From positions 1 to 49,505 of the forward strand of contig DATJNS010000011.1 of NCBI GenBank assembly GCA_035507915.1: DNA of 49,505 nucleotides, in the 5' to 3' direction. Of the stretch, positions 39,211 through 47,620 are shown in pieces; within the stretch, counting starts at the first letter, position 1, and every line of letters starts with the position of its first letter. Under the pieces are notes generated by a model. That model did not search any database. It saw nothing but the letters and a program-made list of their open reading frames with translations, and was not told the DNA's origin. Both the position numbers and the translations under genes were made by a program. The stretch comes from JACQAI01 sp035507915 (GTDB taxonomy: Bacteria; Pseudomonadota; Alphaproteobacteria; Elsterales; Elsteraceae).

Positions 39211-39233
39211 CCGGCCGGGGGACAAGCGGCCGG
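39211..39233. terminator. Hairpin between MAPEG and coaBC genes
   Basis: CCGGCCG and CGGCCGG form a perfect 7-bp stem around nine bases. On the minus strand it follows the MAPEG stop, with a moderately T-rich stretch some ten bases downstream that also contains a possible coaBC -10 (TATTTT, 39197-39192). A terminator for the MAPEG gene is plausible. Confidence 0.35.
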
Positions 39234-39256
39234 GCGAGAGGGCCGCCGGCCGGCGC

Positions 39257-39667
39257 TCAGCCGACCGCCGCGATGGTGACGACGGCCTTCACGAGGGCGC
39301 CCGCCAGCAAGACGATCAGGACGATGAACGCGACGATGAATCCCGGGCCGCGCCGCTCGGGCGCACGCGCGTAACTGACCGCGTAGACGACGCGGCCGAG
39401 CACCCAGATCGCGCCCAGGATCGCGCCGATCCGCGGATTGACGAGCAGCGAGAACAGCCACAGCGAGGGCACGAACGCGACCAGTTGCTCGAGCGTGTTC
39501 TGCTGGATGCGGAACGCGCGCTCGTAGGCGGGATGTCCGCTGGTCGCCGGCGCCATGATGCGATGGCGCGAGCGCATCCGGCCGCAATAGACCAGCGTGC
39601 CGAGATAGACCACGAGCGCGAGCAGGGTCACGAGCTCGGTCCAAAGCATCGTCGCCAGCTGCGCCAT
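39257..39667 (-). CDS. MAPEG-family membrane protein
   Basis: A 136-residue integral membrane protein with four hydrophobic helices. The MAPEG pattern is seen in HPAYERAFRIQQNTLEQLVAFVPSLWLFS, which contains the ERAxRxxxNxxE core, and in LGRVVYAVSYARAPERRGPGF. Bacterial members are glutathione transferase or peroxidase-like; the activity is not known here. The ATG at 39667 has a strong AGGAGG six or seven bases upstream, which decides the start over longer frames. Confidence 0.85.
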   Translation of the reverse strand: MAQLATMLWTELVTLLALVVYLGTLVYCGRMRSRHRIMAPATSGHPAYERAFRIQQNTLEQLVAFVPSLWLFSLLVNPRIGAILGAIWVLGRVVYAVSYARAPERRGPGFIVAFIVLIVLLAGALVKAVVTIAAVG

Positions 39668-39853
39668 GCGGTCCCCCTCCTGCGACCGCACGTCACGGCG
39701 GCCTGGCTCCATATGGGGCGTCCGGCCGGCGGCTGTCGAGGTCAAAGCCCCGCGGAAGGTCTATCGTCGGGCGCGGCGTCCCCCTGTAGCATCGGGACGT
39801 CTGTGGGGAGCGCCGGCCCGTCCCGGGCGGGGCCGTTCGGGAGCACGGGTGCG

Positions 39854-40771
39854 ATGGAAGAAGTTTACGCCTTTGGCGGCAATCCGCTGGATCGCGCGAG
39901 CGAGCGCCGCGCCGACGCGGCGTGGCTCGCCGGGTTGCTCGATCACGTCGACAGCCGGGTGGCGCTGCTCAGCGAGCTGAAGCCGCTGGCGCGCGCGGGC
40001 TCGCCGCCATCCATCGCCTGGCAGCCGCTCGCACCGTGGCGCGGCCTGATGGACGGCGGCGCCACCTGGCTCTTGCTCGGTCTGGCCGACGGGCGCGCGC
40101 GCTTTGCCCTCGACGTCACGGCGGCCACGACGCCGCTGCCGGCGGATGCCGCGCCCGGCGACATGCGTGCGCTCGCCGCCGAGATGGACGGCGCCGATGC
40201 GGCGATCCTCGGCGAGGCGCGCGCGCTGATCGACTGGCACGCCCGCCACCGCTTCTGCGCGGTGTGCGGCACGCCGAGCAAGGTCGAGTCGGCGGGCTGG
40301 TGCCGCCGCTGCCCGTCCTGCAAGGCGCAGCATTTTCCGCGCGTCGATCCGGTCGTCATCATGCTGCCGGTGCTCGGCGAGCGCTGCCTGCTCGGGCGCA
40401 ACGCCCGGCGCGCCGGCGCGCGCTTCTCGTGCCTCGCGGGCTTCGTCGAGCCGGGCGAGACATTGGAGGAGGCGGTGCGCCGCGAAGTGCGCGAGGAATC
40501 GGGCCTGATCGTCGCGCGCGTGCGCTACATGGCCTCGCAGCCCTGGCCGTTTCCGTCGTCGCTGATGTGCGGCTTCGTCGCCGAGGCGACCGGCGACACG
40601 CTCAAGATCGACCACACCGAGCTCGCGACCGCGCGTTGGTTCACCCGCGACGAGGTGCTCGCGATGGCGGCGCGCTCGGCCGCCGGCGACGGCGCCGCCG
40701 ACTCGCTGGCGCCGCCGATCGCGATCGGCCACCAGATCGCCCGCCGCTGGGCGAGCGGCGAGTTCGGCTAA
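39854..40771 (+). CDS. nudC: NAD(+) diphosphatase / NAD-capped RNA hydrolase NudC
   Basis: A 305-residue Nudix enzyme that removes NAD caps from RNA and splits NADH. The zinc ribbon is CAVC and CPSC (C135, C138, C153, C156). The Nudix box runs GFVEPGETLEEAVRREVREESGL (residues 196-218), and the NudC-specific SQPWPFPSS follows at 228-236. It converges on the second FkbM gene. Motifs and length are typical. Confidence 0.92.
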   Translation: MEEVYAFGGNPLDRASERRADAAWLAGLLDHVDSRVALLSELKPLARAGSPPSIAWQPLAPWRGLMDGGATWLLLGLADGRARFALDVTAATTPLPADAAPGDMRALAAEMDGADAAILGEARALIDWHARHRFCAVCGTPSKVESAGWCRRCPSCKAQHFPRVDPVVIMLPVLGERCLLGRNARRAGARFSCLAGFVEPGETLEEAVRREVREESGLIVARVRYMASQPWPFPSSLMCGFVAEATGDTLKIDHTELATARWFTRDEVLAMAARSAAGDGAADSLAPPIAIGHQIARRWASGEFG

Positions 40772-40787
40772 CGCGCCGCCGCCGCGC

Positions 40788-41639
40788 TCACGGAAGCGCG
40801 CGGCGTCGCGCTGATTCCCAATCGTCGTCCGGTCCGAGCACCGGGATGCCGTCTGTCACCGTCATCGACCATTCCCGCGGGAAGCACAGCAGATTGACGG
40901 ACATCATGCTCGGGAACACGTTTTCCGGATTGCCGAAGAAGTTTGCCGGATTGAACAGTCCGGCGAAGTGCCACCATGCGCGATAGCCGAATCCCTCCAG
41001 CGTGGCGATCAACTGCCGCGAGTGCTCGGCGCGGTCGTTTTCGACGTAGAGCACCGGCCGCCGCGTGCCTATCGTCGCGGCGCCGCCGGTCAACACCTCG
41101 ACCTCCATCCCTTCGACGTCGACCTTGATCAGATCGACGCGCTCGAGCCCGAGGCTGTCGATCGTCTCGACGGCGATGCGCTCGCCGGCCTCGCCGCCGA
41201 GCGCGACGCCGCCGAAATTTCCGCTCCGGCGATAGTCGAGCCGGGGCACCGAGATCGTCGAGAGATGCGCGCCGAGCGCGGCGCATCGCACGTCGACGGT
41301 GGTGAGCGCATTGGCCGCGACGTTGCGCGCCAGCAGATCGGCGACCGGAAGCTGAGGCTCGTAGGCGATGACCCGTCCGCGGGGGCCGACCAGCCGGGCG
41401 ATCGGCACGGTGAGCGCCCCGATATTGGCGCCTGCTTCGACGACCACCGCGCCCGGTTTCAGGAGCTGTCCGAACAGCGCGACCTCGCTTTCCGAGAATT
41501 CGCCGTACAGCTCGAGCGAGCGCCCGACATAGACGTCCTGCCGGAAAAACCGGAAGCAGCCGTGACGGCACTGCTTGACGGCAGTGGCGCCGAGCCACTC
41601 GGCCGGTTCCGGCAGCGGATCATTGGGTGGCTGGGTCAT
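40788..41639 (-). CDS. FkbM-family methyltransferase
   Basis: A 283-residue SAM-dependent methyltransferase. The SAM loop is VVVEAGANIGALTVPIARLVGP (about residues 65-86), followed by VIAYEPQLPVADLLARNVAANAL and the family core LIKVDVEGMEVEVLTGG. C-terminal blocks rich in Trp and Phe probably shape an acceptor pocket. It lies ten bases downstream of ubiB on the same strand, but nothing links it to ubiquinone. It is only distantly like the FkbM protein at 27876-28961, which carries an extra helical N-terminal module. Confidence 0.82.
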   Translation of the reverse strand: MTQPPNDPLPEPAEWLGATAVKQCRHGCFRFFRQDVYVGRSLELYGEFSESEVALFGQLLKPGAVVVEAGANIGALTVPIARLVGPRGRVIAYEPQLPVADLLARNVAANALTTVDVRCAALGAHLSTISVPRLDYRRSGNFGGVALGGEAGERIAVETIDSLGLERVDLIKVDVEGMEVEVLTGGAATIGTRRPVLYVENDRAEHSRQLIATLEGFGYRAWWHFAGLFNPANFFGNPENVFPSMMSVNLLCFPREWSMTVTDGIPVLGPDDDWESARRRALP

Positions 41640-41649
41640 CTCGTTTCCG

Positions 41650-43191
41650 TCACCGCAGCAGCAGCGCCGCGATCAGAATCGCGATCAGGACCCAGAGCGG
41701 CCACTCGGCGGCGCTGCGCTGGCGGCGCAGCGCGTCGGTCAGCTCGCGCAGGCTGTCGGGATGGATCTTGAGGCCGCCTTCGGCGAGGTCGCTCGAGACG
41801 CGGTCGAGCCCGACGATCAGGCGCGGCAGCTGTGCGATCGCCTGCGCGACCGACTCCGCGCCCTGGCGCAGCCGCGCCTCGGGGCCGCGATTGACGCGCA
41901 TCCAGTCCTCGATCAGCGGGCGTGCGAGCTCCCACATGTTCACCGACGGGTCGAGACGCCGGCCGACGCCCTCGGCGACCAGCATGGTCTTCTGCAGCAG
42001 GAGCAGCTGCGGCTGGGTCTCCATGTGGAACTGCTCGGTGATCTCGAACAGCTGCGCGAGCAGCCGGCCGAGGCTGATCTCGTGGAGCGGCCGCTCGAGC
42101 AGCGGCTCGCCGATCGAGCGGCACGCCTGCGTGAACTCGGCGAGCGACTGGTCGGCCGGCACGTAGCCGGCCTCGAAGTGGACCTCGGCGACGCGCCGGT
42201 AGTCGCCCGACAGGAAGCCGAGCAGCATGTCGGCGAGAAAGTAGCGGGTCGGTCGGTCGAGCCGGCCCATGATGCCGAAATCGACCGCGACGATCGCGTT
42301 GTCCGCGGCGACGAACAGGTTGCCGGGATGCATGTCGGCGTGGAAGAAGCCGTCGCGGAACACTTGGTTGAAGAACGACGAGGCGGCGTTGACCAGCACC
42401 GCGCGAACGTCGCGGCCGGCGGCGGCCAACGCCTCGCGATCGTCGATCCGGATGCCGTCGACGCGCTCGCTGGTCAGCACGCGCTTGGAGGTCAGCTGCC
42501 AGTCGACGCGCGGCACGCGGAAGCCCGGATCGCCGGCGAAATTGGTCGCCAGCTCGGCGGCGGCCGCGGCCTCGAGCCGCAGGTCCATCTCGAACGCGAT
42601 GGTGCGCGCCAGGGTCGCCACCACCTCGCGCGGCTTGAGGCGGCGCAGCCGCGGCTGGGTGCGCTCGGCGAGATCGGCAAGCCAGGTGAACAGCTCGAGG
42701 TCGCGCGCGAACACCTTCTCGATGCCGGGGCGCAGCACCTTGACGGCGACCGGCGCGCCCGCCGCCGTCACCGCGAAATGCACCTGCGCGATCGACGCGG
42801 CCGCCGTCGCCTCGTCGTTGAACGCGGCGAACAGCGTCTCGACCGGCTGGCCGAATTCCGACTCGATGACGGCGCGCGCCTCGGTGCCCGGCACCGGCGG
42901 CAGGCGGTCCTGCAGCAGCGCGAGGTCGGCGGCGATCTCTTCGCCGACCAGGTCGGCGCGGGTCGCCAACGCCTGGCCCATCTTGATGAAGCTCGGGCCG
43001 AGCTCGCGCGCCGCGCGGCTCAACCGTTCGCCCGGCCGCAGCCCGTCGCGCTTGCGCCTGGCGAACAGCCGCGCCGGTCCGAGCCACGGCGGCACCAGGC
43101 CGATCTCGATCAAGGGGCCGATGACGTCGTAGTGCGCGAACACGCGCGCAATCGCGATCAGCCGCCCGATGTTGCGCGGGATGTTTTGCAT
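41650..43191 (-). CDS. ubiB: Ubiquinone biosynthesis protein UbiB
   Basis: A 513-residue atypical kinase/ATPase of the ABC1/ADCK/UbiB family needed for ubiquinone synthesis. The family KxGQ motif is in FIKMGQALATRADLV, followed by AAASIAQVHFA, VAVKVLRPGIEKVFARDLEL, FFHADMHPGNLFV and VAVDFGIMGRLD. The C-terminus WVLIAILIAALLLR is a membrane anchor. It lies downstream of ubiE on the same strand, 85 bases apart, a common alphaproteobacterial pairing. Confidence 0.94.
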   Translation of the reverse strand: MQNIPRNIGRLIAIARVFAHYDVIGPLIEIGLVPPWLGPARLFARRKRDGLRPGERLSRAARELGPSFIKMGQALATRADLVGEEIAADLALLQDRLPPVPGTEARAVIESEFGQPVETLFAAFNDEATAAASIAQVHFAVTAAGAPVAVKVLRPGIEKVFARDLELFTWLADLAERTQPRLRRLKPREVVATLARTIAFEMDLRLEAAAAAELATNFAGDPGFRVPRVDWQLTSKRVLTSERVDGIRIDDREALAAAGRDVRAVLVNAASSFFNQVFRDGFFHADMHPGNLFVAADNAIVAVDFGIMGRLDRPTRYFLADMLLGFLSGDYRRVAEVHFEAGYVPADQSLAEFTQACRSIGEPLLERPLHEISLGRLLAQLFEITEQFHMETQPQLLLLQKTMLVAEGVGRRLDPSVNMWELARPLIEDWMRVNRGPEARLRQGAESVAQAIAQLPRLIVGLDRVSSDLAEGGLKIHPDSLRELTDALRRQRSAAEWPLWVLIAILIAALLLR

Positions 43192-43276
43192 TGTGCTCGC
43201 TCGCGCGGCTGCCGCCCGCCAACCCAGCCGCGCGAGCAGGGTTGGTGTGGCGGCTGCGAGCGCGGCTGAAAAACGA

Positions 43277-44053
43277 TCACACCCGCCATCCGGAATGGAT
43301 CGCCGCGATGCCGCCGCTCAGGTTGCGGTAGCGCACGTGCTCGAAGCCCGCCCTGCGCATCAGGTCGGCGAGCTCCTCCTGGGGCGGGAAGCGTCGAATG
43401 CTCTCGACGAGGTACTGGTAGGCGGCGCGGTCGCGCGCGACGCGCGCGCCGAGCTCGGGCAGGATGCGGAACGAGTAGGCGTCGTAGAGCGCGGCCAGGC
43501 CCGGCACGACCACGCGGCTGAACTCGAGGCAGAGGAAGCGGCCGCCCGGCTTGAGGACCCGCCGCGCTTCGGCGAGCGCGGCGTCGATGCGCGTCACGTT
43601 GCGCAGCCCGAACGCGATCGTATAGGCGTCGAAGCTGCGCGCGGCGACCGGCAGCGCCTCGGCGTCGCCCGTCACGTAGTCGAGACCGGCGACGACGCCG
43701 CGGTCGATGGCGCGGTCGCGGCCGACTGACAGCATGCGCTCGTTGGCGTCGAGGACCGTCACGCGCGCCCGCGGCGCCCGCGCGAGCACGCGCAACGCGA
43801 CGTCGCCGGTGCCGCCCGCGACGTCGAGCAGCGCCAGCTCCCCGTGCGGCGCCAGCCAGTCGAGCAGCGCGGCCTTCCAGAGCCGATGGACGCCGCCGCT
43901 CATCAGGTCGTTCATCAGGTCGTAGCGCGGCGCGACCGAGTCGAACACGCGGCGCACCAGCGAGCCCTTGTCGGTCGCCGCGACGCGCCGGAAACCGAAC
44001 CAGGCATCCGGGTCGGCGGGTTCGGCCGGCCGTGAGCCGCTGTCGAGGGTCAT
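43277..44053 (-). CDS. ubiE: Ubiquinone/menaquinone C-methyltransferase UbiE
   Basis: A 258-residue SAM-dependent C-methyltransferase for the quinone ring. Diagnostic segments are VFDSVAPRYDLMNDLMSGGVHRLWK, LLDVAGGTGDVALRVL, IAFGLRNVTRIDAALAEARRVLKPGG and PELGARVARDRAAYQYLVESIRRFP. No ribosome-binding sequence precedes the ATG; a TAAGGT lies six bases upstream, so the mRNA may be leaderless. The gene diverges from the MetE-like gene. Confidence 0.94.
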   Translation of the reverse strand: MTLDSGSRPAEPADPDAWFGFRRVAATDKGSLVRRVFDSVAPRYDLMNDLMSGGVHRLWKAALLDWLAPHGELALLDVAGGTGDVALRVLARAPRARVTVLDANERMLSVGRDRAIDRGVVAGLDYVTGDAEALPVAARSFDAYTIAFGLRNVTRIDAALAEARRVLKPGGRFLCLEFSRVVVPGLAALYDAYSFRILPELGARVARDRAAYQYLVESIRRFPPQEELADLMRRAGFEHVRYRNLSGGIAAIHSGWRV

Positions 44054-44201
44054 GGCCCGACCTTACCCAATGGCCGGCCGGCCGGCGAGGGCCGCGCGTC
44101 GTGCGGCTTGGGCGCGCCGGGTCGGGCGGCTAAGATGCGCGCCGAGACAGCGGCCCCAACCCGAGACCGCGAGAGCGAATCCGAGAACGAAGGGATCACC
44201 T

Positions 44202-45314
44202 GTGCCGCCGGCGTCGTCGACCACCCCGCGTTTCCGCGCCGAGCACATCGGCAGCCTGCTGCGTCCGAAGAAATTGACCGAGAGCTACCGGTCGTTCCGG
44301 ACCGGCCAGATGCCGAACTTCGAGTTCGATCCGATCCGCGACCAGGCGATCCGCGATGCGGTCGCGCTCCAGGAAGGGCTCGGCTTCCAGGTGATCACCG
44401 ACGGCGAGTTCCACCGCGCGTCCTACTGGAGCCATCTGGTGAGCGCGATCAGCGGCCTGACCGTGCGGCCGTCGCTGTTCGACTTCCGCGACGCCAAGGG
44501 CGACAAGCAGCCTTTCATCGCGCCGCACGTCTCCGGCCGGCTGGCGCGCAGCCACGGCCTGTCGACCGATGAATACGCATTCCTCGCCAAGTGCACCAAG
44601 CGCACCGGCAAGATCACCCTGCCGTCGCCGTCGACCCTGCATTTCTGGCGCGGCCGCGAGGCCGTCAATCCGGCGGCCTACCGCGACCTCGGCGCATTCT
44701 TCGGCGACATCGCCACGCTCTATCGAGAGGAGCTCGCGGAGCTCGCCAAGCTCGGCTGCACCTACGTGCAGTTCGACGAGGTCCCGCTGACCATGATGTG
44801 CGACCCCAACGTCTGCACGGCGATGCGTCAGCGCGGCGAGGATCCCGACACGTTGATCGGCTTCTACGTCACGGCGCTCAACGACGCGATCCGCCAACGG
44901 CCGAAGGGCATGACGATCGGTCTGCACATGTGCCGCGGCAACTTCCGCGGCAAGTGGCTGGCCGAGGGCGGCTACGAGCCGATCGCCGAGCGGGTATTCG
45001 CCCAGGTCGAGGTCGACCACTTCCTGCTCGAGTTCGACACGCCGCGGGCGGGCGGATTCGAGCCGTTGCGCTTCGTGCCGAAGACCAAGGGCGTGGTGCT
45101 CGGCCTGGTCTGCAGCAAGACGTCGCTGCTCGAGAAGCTCGACGATCTGCGCAAGCGGGTCGACGAGGCGGCCAAGCAGGTGCCGCTCGAGCGGCTGGGG
45201 GTCAGCCCGCAATGCGGGTTTGCGAGCGCGGTCACCGGCAACCCGGTCACCGAAGAGGTGGAGAAGCAGAAGCTCGCGCTGGTGACCGAGCTGGCGCGCA
45301 AGGTCTGGGGATGA
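44202..45314 (+). CDS. Cobalamin-independent methionine synthase C-terminal-domain homologue
   Basis: A 370-residue protein equal to the catalytic half of MetE. The zinc ligands are visible: H242 and C244 in GLHMCRGN, E277 in FLLEFDTPRAG and C338 in SPQCGFAS. The N-terminal DFxFGSLLRP-like region and ITDGEFHRASYWSH also match. Full MetE is about 750 residues and needs its N-terminal half for folate; short forms are known in archaea and bacteria and may use other methyl donors. The GTG start has AAGGGA upstream. It stands near metK in the chromosome but not in its operon. Confidence 0.83.
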   Translation: MPPASSTTPRFRAEHIGSLLRPKKLTESYRSFRTGQMPNFEFDPIRDQAIRDAVALQEGLGFQVITDGEFHRASYWSHLVSAISGLTVRPSLFDFRDAKGDKQPFIAPHVSGRLARSHGLSTDEYAFLAKCTKRTGKITLPSPSTLHFWRGREAVNPAAYRDLGAFFGDIATLYREELAELAKLGCTYVQFDEVPLTMMCDPNVCTAMRQRGEDPDTLIGFYVTALNDAIRQRPKGMTIGLHMCRGNFRGKWLAEGGYEPIAERVFAQVEVDHFLLEFDTPRAGGFEPLRFVPKTKGVVLGLVCSKTSLLEKLDDLRKRVDEAAKQVPLERLGVSPQCGFASAVTGNPVTEEVEKQKLALVTELARKVWG

Positions 45315-45350
45315 GGGCAGGACCGGTCGCGCGCGCGGCTGAAGCACGGC

Positions 45351-46181
45351 ATGCCTGAGCTTCCCGAGGTCGAGACGGTCTGTCGCGGGTTGCGCGGCAA
45401 GCTCGAGGGACGGGTGCTGCGGCGGGTCGAGGCGCGCCGCAAGGACCTGCGGATCCCGCTGCCGCCGGACCTGTCGAAGCGCACGACGGGACGGCGCGTG
45501 CTGGCGATCCGGCGCCGCGCCAAGTACATCCTGATCGATCTCGACGACGGCACGACGATGATCGTCCATCTCGGCATGTCGGGTCGCATCCTGATGACCC
45601 AGGGCCGCCCCAACGCGATCGGGACGCACGATCACGTGCTGATCGAGACCGAGGACGACGTCCATCTGCGGCTGAACGACGCGCGCCGCTTCGGCCTCGT
45701 CACGTTGTGCGCCAGCGCGCGTCTCGCCGAGCACGCGTTGTTCCGTCATCTCGGGCCCGAGCCGCTCGACGACGCGTTCGACGGCGCGACCCTGGCGGCG
45801 GCGCTGGCCGGCCGGCGCACGCCCATCAAGGCGGCGCTGCTCGATCAGCAGACGGTGGTCGGCGTCGGCAACATCTACGCCTGCGAGGCGCTGTTCCATG
45901 CCGGCCTGTCGCCGCGCCGGCTCGCCGCGACGGTCAAGGCCGAGCGCGCCGATCGGCTGGTCGAGGCGATCAAGTCGGTGCTCCTGAAGGCGATCGCCGC
46001 CGGCGGCTCGAGCCTGCGCGATCACGTCCAGCCGTCGGGCGAGCTCGGCTACTTCCAGCATCAATGGGCGGTCTACGGCCGCGAGGGCGAGCCCTGCCCG
46101 GGCTGCGACTGCAAGGCCAAGATACGCCGGATGGTGCAGAGCAATCGCTCGACTTTCTATTGTGCCAAGCGCCAGCGATGA
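45351..46181 (+). CDS. mutM: Formamidopyrimidine-DNA glycosylase with a non-canonical zinc finger
   Basis: A 276-residue base-excision repair enzyme for 8-oxoguanine. The N-terminal MPELPEVETVCRGL supplies the catalytic Pro2 and Glu3. YILIDLDDGTTMIVHLGMSGR and VVGVGNIYACEALFHAGLSP are family segments. The C-terminal finger is unusual: after CPGC it reads DCKAKIRRMVQSNRSTFYC, two residues longer than usual, and the fourth zinc Cys is Arg (YCAKRQR). An extra Cys (CPGCDC) may compensate. The ATG is preceded by a weak ribosome-binding sequence. Confidence 0.93.
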   Translation: MPELPEVETVCRGLRGKLEGRVLRRVEARRKDLRIPLPPDLSKRTTGRRVLAIRRRAKYILIDLDDGTTMIVHLGMSGRILMTQGRPNAIGTHDHVLIETEDDVHLRLNDARRFGLVTLCASARLAEHALFRHLGPEPLDDAFDGATLAAALAGRRTPIKAALLDQQTVVGVGNIYACEALFHAGLSPRRLAATVKAERADRLVEAIKSVLLKAIAAGGSSLRDHVQPSGELGYFQHQWAVYGREGEPCPGCDCKAKIRRMVQSNRSTFYCAKRQR

Positions 46182-46189
46182 GCTAACGG

Positions 46190-46597
46190 TTGGCCGTGCG
46201 CCGCGCCCGCTCGTCTGCTCCGTGGATCATCCTGCTGCCGCTCGCCGTCGGCCTCGCGATGCCGTGCGCAGCGCGCGCAGCGACGCCGATCCCGGCGCAG
46301 ACGCACACCACTTATGTCGCTGGGCTCGAGGACGTGCCCTTGATGGCCGGCCTGATCCCGACGCACGCCAACGACGTCGCCTTCGACAGCCCGCTCGGCC
46401 GCATCGTGATCGTCCACACCGAGGGCGCGCTCGACCGTCAGAGCGTGCTGGCGTTCTACGCGGCGTCGATGGACGAGCTCGGCTGGGACCGCATCGGCGA
46501 CACGGCGTTCCGGCGCGAGGGCGAGCTGCTGCGCCTCGAGCTGGCCCAGAAGGGCCCGTTGCTCACCGTCCGATTCACGCTGTCGCCCGTTCACTAG
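46190..46597 (+). CDS. Predicted exported protein, function unknown
   Basis: A 135-residue protein with a signal peptide: Arg-rich start, a hydrophobic stretch IILLPLAVGLAMP, and likely cleavage after ARA. The mature part reads YVAGLEDVPLMAGLIP, then DSPLGRIVIVHTEGALDRQSVLAFYAASMDELGWDRIGDTAFRREGELLRLEL. This resembles small periplasmic alphaproteobacterial proteins of unknown role. The TTG start is uncertain; GTG 46196 would serve as well. It lies eight bases downstream of mutM and 35 bases upstream of the enoyl-CoA hydratase. Confidence 0.65.
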   Translation: MAVRRARSSAPWIILLPLAVGLAMPCAARAATPIPAQTHTTYVAGLEDVPLMAGLIPTHANDVAFDSPLGRIVIVHTEGALDRQSVLAFYAASMDELGWDRIGDTAFRREGELLRLELAQKGPLLTVRFTLSPVH

Positions 46598-46632
46598 ACT
46601 CGGGATCACCGCCCCGTTCACAGGAGTGCGAG

Positions 46633-47409
46633 ATGGCCTACGAAACCATCCTGACCGAGACCCGCGGGCCGGTCGCGTTGATCACGCTGAACCGTCCGAA
46701 GGCGCTCAACGCGCTGTCGGCGCAGCTGGTCCAGGAGCTCAGCCACGCGCTCGACGGCTACGAGGACGATCCGGCGATCGGCGCCATCGTGCTGACCGGC
46801 AGCGAGCGCGCGTTCGCCGCCGGCGCCGACATCAAGGAGATGCAGGACAAGGCCTTCGTCGACGCCTACCTGCAGGACTTCATCACCAAGGACTGGGAGC
46901 GCGTGTCGCGCTGCCGCAAGCCGGTGATCGCCGCGGTCGCCGGCTTCGCGCTCGGCGGCGGCTGCGAGCTCGCCATGATGTGCGACTTCATCCTGGCGGC
47001 CGAGACCGCCAAGTTCGGCCAGCCCGAGATCACCATCGGGACGATGCCGGGCGCCGGCGGCACCCAGCGCCTGTCGCGCTTCATCGGCAAGGCCAAGACC
47101 ATGGAGATGTGCCTGACCGGCCGCATGATGGACGCCGCCGAGGCCGAGCGCGTCGGGCTGGTGAGCCGCATCGTGCCGGCCGCCGAGCTGGTCGACGAGG
47201 CGGTCAAGACCGCCGCGAAGATCGCCGGCATGTCGCGACCGATCGCCCTGATGGTCAAGGAGTCGGTCAACCGCGCGTTCGAGACGACCCTGGCCGAGGG
47301 CGTGCGCTTCGAGCGTCGGCTGTTCCACGCGACCTTCGCGACCGAGGACCAGAAGGAAGGCATGGCGGCCTTCGTCGAGAAGCGTCCGCCCAAGTTCCGG
47401 AACCGCTGA
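46633..47409 (+). CDS. Enoyl-CoA hydratase
   Basis: A 258-residue crotonase-fold enzyme that hydrates trans-2-enoyl-CoA in beta-oxidation. The oxyanion hole is in ERAFAAGADIKEM and FALGGGCELAMMCD. Both catalytic glutamates are present: E112 in GCELA and E132 in QPEITIGTMPGAGGTQRL. CAGGAG precedes the ATG. The sequence is of the generic PaaF/EchA8 type; a precise pathway cannot be named. A perfect 8-1-8 inverted repeat (47438-47454) lies 29 bases after the stop. Confidence 0.92.
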   Translation: MAYETILTETRGPVALITLNRPKALNALSAQLVQELSHALDGYEDDPAIGAIVLTGSERAFAAGADIKEMQDKAFVDAYLQDFITKDWERVSRCRKPVIAAVAGFALGGGCELAMMCDFILAAETAKFGQPEITIGTMPGAGGTQRLSRFIGKAKTMEMCLTGRMMDAAEAERVGLVSRIVPAAELVDEAVKTAAKIAGMSRPIALMVKESVNRAFETTLAEGVRFERRLFHATFATEDQKEGMAAFVEKRPPKFRNR

Positions 47410-47437
47410 CGATTCGGCCTCGCCGGGGACCGATCGA

Positions 47438-47454
47438 CGCGCCGGACCGGCGCG
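47438..47454. terminator. GC palindrome downstream of the enoyl-CoA hydratase
   Basis: CGCGCCGG-A-CCGGCGCG, a perfect inverted repeat that can fold into a stable hairpin. No T-tract follows. Termination is possible but unproven. Confidence 0.35.
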
Positions 47455-47620
47455 GCATCGCGGGACAACCCGTGCCGTCGTCCCTGTGAAAAACCTGAAC
47501 AGGCGCGAATCACACGGCGCGGCAGGCACTTGCGGGCCACCGCATGGCGGATGGTTGCGGGGATGGCCTGTGCATCCCTAATTGATTGCTGCGGGGGATC
47601 GTTTCGCTAGAGTGCCGCCG

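Noticed and set aside
44070..44100. GGCCGGCCGGCCGG run as a designed or mobile repeat
   Set aside because: Short simple GC repeat in a non-coding divergent region; no flanking duplication or element.
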